A program made the translations under genes and the position numbers. DNA of 64,000 nt from Chloracidobacterium validum (GTDB lineage Bacteria; Acidobacteriota; Blastocatellia; Chloracidobacteriales; Chloracidobacteriaceae), in contig NZ_CP072649.1 in NCBI RefSeq assembly GCF_018304825.1, positions 806,001 to 870,000 on the forward strand, read 5' to 3'. The notes beneath the pieces are model-generated. The model was not told the origin of the DNA, searched no databases, and was given only the letters and a program-made list of their open reading frames with translations. Shown piece after piece: positions 59,011-64,000 of this stretch (position 1 is the stretch's first letter; each line of letters opens with the position of its first letter).

Positions 59011-60103
59011 CGCCATGCCGGCCACGCTCGGTTTTCGTCATCCGGCCGAGTGGGAGCCGCAACAAGCAACTTGGCTGGCCTTCCCGCACAACCGGTCTGA
59101 CTACCCCGGCAAGTTGCGCCTGGTTCAGTGGGCTTACGGCGAGATCATCCGCAAGCTATCAGCGCACCAAACCGTCAACGTGGTCGTTTCTGATGCCACG
59201 CCGGACACGCGCCTGCTGATGCTCCTGAAGCGCGTCGGCGCATGTGTCGAGCGCGTCCGTTGCTTTCACTTCCCCACCAACCGGGGTTGGCTGCGGGATG
59301 CCGGGCCGATTTTTGTCGCCCGCGACCAGGATGGACGCCGCGACCTGGCACTTTGCAAGTTTCGTTTCAACGCCTGGGCCAAATATCCTGATTTCCACCG
59401 GGATGACGAGTTGGCGCTCCGCGTGGCGAAAACACTCAACCTTCCGGTCTTCGTTCCGCACGTCCAGGGTAAGCCCTTCGTGCTGGAAGGCGGGGCAGTG
59501 GATGTCAACGGACAGGGCGTGGTCATGACGACCGAAGAGTGCCTACTCGACAACGAGACGCAGCCGCGGAATCCGCACTTGTCACGGGCCGAGGTGGAAG
59601 CCGCGCTCCACGCCACGCTTGGGGTGTCAACCATCTGGTGGCTTGGGAAAGGCATTGCCGGCGACGATACGCATGGCCACGTGGATGACCTGGCGCGGTT
59701 TGTCAATCCCACAACGCTCGTCCTGTGCGACGAGTCAGACCCTAGCGACGCCAACTACGCGGCGCTCAAGGAAAACCACGAACGCGCGCAAGACTTCCGC
59801 TTGCCGGACGGCTCGCGCCCGGAGGTCATTCGCCTGCCCATGCCGCGGGCGCTGACCTTCGATGGGCAGCGGTTGCCGGCTAGTTACGCTAACTTTTACA
59901 TTGCAAATGGGATTGTCCTCGTTCCGACCTTCAACGACCCCAACGACCGCGTGGCGCTGGGGACGTTGAGCGAGTGCTTCCCCGACCGCGAGGTGTGTGG
60001 CATTCACGCCGTGGACTTGGTTTGGGGACTGGGCACCCTGCACTGTCTGACGCATGAACAACCGGCGGGCATGCCGGCCGGCGCGCCGGCCAAGCCGGAG
60101 TGA
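58997..60103 (+). CDS. aguA: Agmatine deiminase
   Basis: Converts agmatine to N-carbamoylputrescine. Features of the peptidyl-arginine-deiminase family in about 368 residues are LGFRHPAEWEPQQATWLAFPHN near the N-terminus, NRGWLRDAGPIFV, FVLEGGAVDVNGQGVVMTTEECLL, the His in DDTHGHVDDLARF and the nucleophile Cys in GTLHCLTHEQPAG at the end. The start is unclear. GTG at 58997 has GGAGGTG six bases upstream and overlaps the previous stop. An ATG at 58982 and an ATG at 59015 are alternatives. Confidence 0.93.
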   Translation: MYVFDAMPATLGFRHPAEWEPQQATWLAFPHNRSDYPGKLRLVQWAYGEIIRKLSAHQTVNVVVSDATPDTRLLMLLKRVGACVERVRCFHFPTNRGWLRDAGPIFVARDQDGRRDLALCKFRFNAWAKYPDFHRDDELALRVAKTLNLPVFVPHVQGKPFVLEGGAVDVNGQGVVMTTEECLLDNETQPRNPHLSRAEVEAALHATLGVSTIWWLGKGIAGDDTHGHVDDLARFVNPTTLVLCDESDPSDANYAALKENHERAQDFRLPDGSRPEVIRLPMPRALTFDGQRLPASYANFYIANGIVLVPTFNDPNDRVALGTLSECFPDREVCGIHAVDLVWGLGTLHCLTHEQPAGMPAGAPAKPE

Positions 60104-60180
60104 GTTTCCGAGCCGGCGCAAATCAAGTATGGTTGAGTGACTGGGTTGGTTGAGCACAGTGACCCGCCGGCGTCGGCGAA

Positions 60181-60222
60181 ACGAGGCGTCAGATACGAGG
60201 AGTCAGGTACGAGGAGTCAGGT
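60181..60222 (+). repeat. Three 14-base tandem repeats before the hydrolase start
   Basis: ACGAGGCGTCAGAT (60181), ACGAGGAGTCAGGT (60195) and ACGAGGAGTCAGGT (60209); the last two are identical. Each carries GAGG and the last two GAGGAG, a Shine-Dalgarno-like string, 14 to 28 bases before the ATG at 60231. Confidence 0.8.
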
Positions 60223-60230
60223 ACGTAACT

Positions 60231-61247
60231 ATGGCAAGTTGGCAGGCGGCTGCGCTCTCGCGCGTCATCGCCCTTCAAATCAAGCGCAAGCCAACGTCGC
60301 GCGCCGATGAAGCCCACATCGTACGCCAAGCGCGCCAAAAGCTGGGACACATGCCGGGCTATGTGCTGCCGCCGATCCCCGACGGGTTGCACATTCGCCC
60401 CGTCGCCTTTGCCACCCTGGATGGCGATGCCGCGCGCGGGGAGTGGTTGACCTGGAAAACGGACTACCCAACGGCGACGGTGCTTTATGTGCACGGTGGT
60501 GGCTACGTCACGTGCTCGCCGCAGACGCATCGTCCGATTACGGTGACGCTTGCCACGCTACTGCGTGGACGGGTCTTCGCGCTGGACTACCGCCTGGCGC
60601 CCGAGCACCGCTTTCCAGCCGCGCTTGACGACGCAGTAGCGGCTTACCGCTGGCTGGTGGAAACCCAGGGGGTGTCACCCAACCGGCTCATCATCGCCGG
60701 GGACTCGGCTGGTGGCGGCCTTACCGTTTCAACGCTGGTTCGACTGCGTGAGTTGGGCGTGCCGCTGCCGGCCGGGGCAGTGCTTTATTCGCCCTGGACC
60801 GACCTGGCCGGCACGGGCGACACGCTCGAAACGAATACTGAGCGCGACGTGATGTTTTACGGCGCGGGCATCCGGCTGGCGGGACGCATCTATGCCGGGG
60901 ACACGCCCCCCGACCATCCATTGGTATCACCACTCTACGCCGACCTGCGCGGACTGCCTCCACTGCTCGTTTTTGCCAGTTCAAGTGAAGTCCTGCTGGA
61001 TGATGCCCGCCGGCTAGCCACGCGCGCGGGCGAGGCCGGCGTTTCTGTCGCCCTCCACATTGAAGCCGACCTGCCGCATGTGTGGCCACTCTTTTGCCGT
61101 CTCATCCCAGAGGGTCGGCGAACGCTGGCTCAAACCGCGGCCTTTGTGCGGCGTGTCATTAATCAAGTCCCACCCCCCGCATCCCTGTGGTCAGAGTCCT
61201 GTCATGACAACCGCATCGCTTCGCGCGCTATTGTCGCATCTCATTGA
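60231..61247 (+). CDS. Alpha/beta hydrolase of the hormone-sensitive lipase family
   Basis: A 338-residue esterase. The HSL oxyanion motif is YVHGGGYVTCSP, DYRLAPEHRFPAAL follows, and the nucleophile is in IIAGDSAGGGLTVS. The Asp and His are probably in SSSEVLLDDARR and the later DLPHVWPL. The C-terminal tail of about 25 residues reads into the next gene, overlapping it by 44 bases, which is long and may be a read-through. The start follows three tandem repeats. Confidence 0.88.
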   Translation: MASWQAAALSRVIALQIKRKPTSRADEAHIVRQARQKLGHMPGYVLPPIPDGLHIRPVAFATLDGDAARGEWLTWKTDYPTATVLYVHGGGYVTCSPQTHRPITVTLATLLRGRVFALDYRLAPEHRFPAALDDAVAAYRWLVETQGVSPNRLIIAGDSAGGGLTVSTLVRLRELGVPLPAGAVLYSPWTDLAGTGDTLETNTERDVMFYGAGIRLAGRIYAGDTPPDHPLVSPLYADLRGLPPLLVFASSSEVLLDDARRLATRAGEAGVSVALHIEADLPHVWPLFCRLIPEGRRTLAQTAAFVRRVINQVPPPASLWSESCHDNRIASRAIVASH

Positions 61248-62043
61248 TTACGCCGGACTTTTTCCGCCCGCCGCGGTTGATTTGCCAACGGCGATCAAGA
61301 ACTACCAGCGTGACCGCGCAACCGGCGACGCCTGGATGCTCGGCGCGTTCGTCTTGCCAATCAGCCGAGCCAGGGACGTTCCGGCGACCCTGGCTGACAC
61401 GGCGGCGTCACTGCCATTGAGCTTGTTGGTCGGCCCCGATGATCTGCCGCCGCCTGACCTTCAGGTGGTTTCGGTCGAAGCCAAGACCAACGATCCGGCC
61501 GTTGTCCGGCAACTGGTCGAGCGGTGGCAACCGGCCATGGTCTTCATTGAACTCAACCCGGCCGATGAACGCGAGGTGATGTGGGCCACCCTGCGCGAAC
61601 TCGGTGCAGGAGCCAAAATTCGCACCGGCGGCGTCACGGCCGACGCCTTTCCCGCGCCGGAAACGGTTGTGAACTTCATCGTGCGGGCAGCCGACTGGCG
61701 CGTGCCGTTCAAGGCCACAGCCGGGTTGCACCATCCCATACGCGCTGTTCACCGACTGACCTATGACATCCACAGTCCGCAGGGGGTGATGCACGGCTTT
61801 TTGAATGTCTTTCTGGCAGCCGCCTTCGCCTGGCACGGCATGTCGCCGGATAACGTCGAGCGCGTGCTGGCCGAAGAAGACGTAGCCAACTTTCAGTTTA
61901 CCGACGCTGGCGTAAGCTGGCACTGTCAAACCTTGACTACTGAGGCCATTCGAGCCGCGCGGCGGGAGTTCTGTCGCTCGTATGGCTCCTGCTCCTTCGA
62001 TGAGCCACGCGCCGACCTCCGCGCGCTGGGTCTTTTGCGCTAA
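61204..62043 (+). CDS. Conserved protein of unknown function
   Basis: A 279-residue protein. Distinct stretches are LLSHLIDYAGLFPPAAVDLPTAI at the N-terminus, KIRTGGVTADAFPAPETVVNFI and FKATAGLHHPIRAVH in the middle, and MHGFLNVFLAAAFAWHGMS later. I recall similar unnamed proteins in other bacteria; no function is established. Alternating strands and helices ending in KIRTGG and KATAG would suit a TIM-barrel enzyme, which is only inference. It overlaps the preceding hydrolase gene by 44 bases. Confidence 0.8.
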   Translation: MTTASLRALLSHLIDYAGLFPPAAVDLPTAIKNYQRDRATGDAWMLGAFVLPISRARDVPATLADTAASLPLSLLVGPDDLPPPDLQVVSVEAKTNDPAVVRQLVERWQPAMVFIELNPADEREVMWATLRELGAGAKIRTGGVTADAFPAPETVVNFIVRAADWRVPFKATAGLHHPIRAVHRLTYDIHSPQGVMHGFLNVFLAAAFAWHGMSPDNVERVLAEEDVANFQFTDAGVSWHCQTLTTEAIRAARREFCRSYGSCSFDEPRADLRALGLLR

Positions 62044-62063
62044 ACCATTGCGCGCGCTGCCCT

Positions 62064-63332
62064 ATGCTTGACCTTCGCCCAATGATGACCGCCGCCAAAG
62101 CCGCCAGCCGCCAAGCAGCGGTGCTTGACACTGCGGTGAAAAACCAGGCGCTCCTGGCCCTGGCCAACGCCATCGGGGCCCGTCGCGCCGAACTACAGGC
62201 AGCGAACGCGGAAGATTTGGCCGCCGCCGAACGGGCCGGACTGCCCGCCCCGCTGCGCGACCGGCTCGCGCTGACCGATTCAGTTTTGGCCGCGATGGTG
62301 GACGGGCTGCGTGACATTGCGGCGCAGCCGGACCCCGTTGGCGAAATCGGCGAACTCCGGCGCCGCCCAAACGGCCTGTTGGTCGGACGCATGCGCATCC
62401 CGCTGGGCGTCGTGGCCATCATTTACGAATCTCGTCCAAACGTGACGGTGGATGCGGCGGCGCTCTGCCTCAAGGCCGGGAATGCCGTTGTCTTGCGCGG
62501 CGGCTCCGAAGCCTTCCACTCCAACCAGGCGCTGGGACGGCTCATGGGCGAAGTCTTGGAACGGCTGGGACTGCCACCGGCGCTTGTGACGGTGATTCCA
62601 ACGCCCGACCGCGCCGTGATGGCCGAACTGCTGAAGCTCGACGACCTCGTTGATCTGGTCATCCCACGCGGAGGCAAGGAACTCATCCGGTTTGTGGCCG
62701 AACACTCGCGCATTCCGGTCATCAAGCACTTCGAGGGCGTGTGCCATACCTACCTCGACGCCAGCGCCGATCCGGAGGTGGCCGTTCCGGTTGTCGTCAA
62801 CGCCAAGGCGCAGCGGCCGGCAACGTGCAACGCCACCGAAACCCTGCTCATTCATGCGGCGGCCGTGGAAACCTGCCTGGTGCCGGTCATCCAGGCGCTC
62901 CTGGCGGCAGCCGTTGAGATTCGCGCCTGTGAACGCACGCGCCAGGCCTTGCGCGCGCACGGCGTGACGGCCGAGCGCATCGTTCCGGCCCAGGCTTCGG
63001 ACTTCGGCTGTGAGTTTCTGGACCACATTCTGGCCGTCAAGGTCGTTGACGACTATGCGGCCGCCGTGGCGCATATCCAGACCTACGGTTCCAGCCACAC
63101 CGAAGCCATCGTCACCCGCGATCATGCCACGGCCATGCGCTTCATTCGTGACATTGGCTCATCAACCGTCATCGTCAACGCCTCGACACGCTTTGCCGAC
63201 GGACAACAGCTTGGTCTCGGCGCCGAAATTGGCATCAGCACGACCAAGCTCCATGCCTTCGGCCCAATGGGGGCGCGGGAACTCACAACCCAGAAGTTTG
63301 TCGTTTTTGGCGAAGGGCAGACACGTACTTGA
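62064..63332 (+). CDS. proA: Gamma-glutamyl phosphate reductase
   Basis: Second enzyme of proline synthesis, reducing gamma-glutamyl phosphate with NADPH. The 422 residues contain IPLGVVAIIYESRPNVTVDAAALCLKAGNAVVLRGGSEA. VIPRGGKELIRFV and FEGVCHTYLDASAD follow. The catalytic Cys is in AQRPATCNATETLL, near residue 255, and the typical end GSSTVIVNASTRFADG is present. No proB is in the window. Confidence 0.96.
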   Translation: MLDLRPMMTAAKAASRQAAVLDTAVKNQALLALANAIGARRAELQAANAEDLAAAERAGLPAPLRDRLALTDSVLAAMVDGLRDIAAQPDPVGEIGELRRRPNGLLVGRMRIPLGVVAIIYESRPNVTVDAAALCLKAGNAVVLRGGSEAFHSNQALGRLMGEVLERLGLPPALVTVIPTPDRAVMAELLKLDDLVDLVIPRGGKELIRFVAEHSRIPVIKHFEGVCHTYLDASADPEVAVPVVVNAKAQRPATCNATETLLIHAAAVETCLVPVIQALLAAAVEIRACERTRQALRAHGVTAERIVPAQASDFGCEFLDHILAVKVVDDYAAAVAHIQTYGSSHTEAIVTRDHATAMRFIRDIGSSTVIVNASTRFADGQQLGLGAEIGISTTKLHAFGPMGARELTTQKFVVFGEGQTRT

Positions 63333-63426
63333 TGGACTGGGAGGCATGCCCAGTTTCGTGCGCTTTCGGGCTTGGTGTACGATGCCCCAGACTTGGCTAT
63401 TCTAACCACAACAAGAGGTTGTTTTG

Positions 63427-64000
63427 ATGACGCGCGACGCCTTCATTTTCGATGCGATTCGCACACCGCGCGGGCGCGGCAAAGCGTCCGGGGCGCTGTA
63501 TGAGGTCAAGCCCATTGACCTAGTGACCCAGCTCCTGCGCGAGCTGCAACGGCGGCATGGCTTCAACACCAGTGAAGTTGACGACATCATTCTCGGTTGC
63601 GTAACGCCCATCGGCGACCAGGGGGCCAACCTTGCCAAGACGGCGGCGCTCTACGCCGGCTATGCCGAAACGGTTGCCGGACAACAAATCAATCGCTTCT
63701 GCGCCTCTGGACTGGAAGCCGTCAATCATGCCGCCATGCGGGTGCGGTCCGGGTGGGAAGACCTGGTGATCGGTGGCGGCGTGGAGTCCATGAGCCGGGT
63801 TCCCATGGGTTCGGACGGCGGGGCAATGATGCTGGACCCACAGGTGAGCGCTAGGCTGCGCTTCGTGCCCCAGGGCATCGGCGCCGACCTGATTGCAACC
63901 CTGGAAAACTTTTCACGTGAGGACGTGGACGCCTACGCGCTACGCTCGCACCAGCGCGCGGCCCGGGCCACGGCAGACGGCTACTTCCGGCGCTCGCTCG
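63427..64000 (+). CDS. Acetyl-CoA acetyltransferase (thiolase), N-terminal part
   Basis: Condenses or cleaves acyl-CoA. The visible 191 residues start [12 protein letters not shown] and contain the acylated Cys in [16 protein letters not shown] and the family stretch [15 protein letters not shown]. The gene is cut by the window end. The Cys context fits degradative or biosynthetic thiolases alike. GAGG precedes the ATG at 63427. Upstream neighbour is proA. Confidence 0.93.
   Translation, partial: MTRDAFIFDAIRTPRGRGKASGALYEVKPIDLVTQLLRELQRRHGFNTSEVDDIILGCVTPIGDQGANLAKTAALYAGYAETVAGQQINRFCASGLEAVNHAAMRVRSGWEDLVIGGGVESMSRVPMGSDGGAMMLDPQVSARLRFVPQGIGADLIATLENFSREDVDAYALRSHQRAARATADGYFRRSL

Overview
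The window is 64 kb of gene-dense, high-GC (roughly 60-63%) bacterial chromosome with about 55 protein genes, no rRNA or tRNA that I can recognise, no CRISPR array and no transposase. A very large Oar-type TonB-dependent receptor with an N-terminal carboxypeptidase-regulatory-like domain, a Ser/Thr protein kinase, several chimeric two-component proteins, S9 and M61 peptidases and a putative-Ig/GH27 glycosidase together suggest an acidobacterium, possibly near Chloracidobacterium or Blastocatellia. That placement is inference from gene types, not from a marker gene.

Layout. 1-3.4 kb (minus): a methionine operon metY-metX-aspartokinase, led by what looks like a SAM-II-class riboswitch plus a perfect 13-bp hairpin. 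3.4-6.4 kb (minus): queF, class II aldolase, plsY and a REC-histidine kinase, tightly packed. 6.5-9.9 kb (plus): 3-hydroxyacyl-CoA dehydrogenase, a DUF2103-like protein and NAD+ DNA ligase. 10.0-13.3 kb: a visibly more AT-rich restriction-modification island (D12-class adenine methylase, PD-(D/E)XK nuclease, NPPW adenine methylase). 13.6-19.2 kb: secreted GH27 glycosidase, VOC protein, S9 peptidase and alpha/beta hydrolase. 19.2-23.7 kb (minus): CbbQ/NorQ-type AAA+ ATPase, an unrecognised 266-aa protein, aldehyde dehydrogenase and a 2,4-dienoyl-CoA-reductase-like SDR. 23.9-33.3 kb: M61-PDZ peptidase, polytopic glycosyltransferase-like protein, TonB receptor, CAP protein and M20 amidohydrolase.

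33.4-42.5 kb holds three small unrecognised genes, an A-type Fe-S carrier, and a minus-strand set: Ser/Thr kinase plus TerB-like protein, a secreted nuclease-fold protein, an esterase and a REC-PATAN response regulator. 42.0-48.5 kb: cupin, nicotinate phosphoribosyltransferase, DUF427, a lone FliR/SctT export protein, a PilJ-sensor hybrid kinase and an MsrQ-like haem protein. 48.5-51.3 kb: feoA-feoA-feoB ferrous iron uptake with a Fur-box-like palindrome upstream. 51.3-53.8 kb (minus): copper ATPase and copper chaperone, divergent from a thioredoxin/NHL-repeat protein.

55.9-60.1 kb carries the agmatine-to-putrescine genes aguB and aguA with a 7TM-SpoIIE phosphatase gene lodged between them. 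60.2-64.0 kb has an HSL-type hydrolase, a conserved protein of unknown function, proA and the start of a thiolase. The most unusual items are the riboswitch-led methionine operon, the restriction-modification island, the orphan CbbQ and SctT genes, and the signalling phosphatase inside the polyamine pathway operon.
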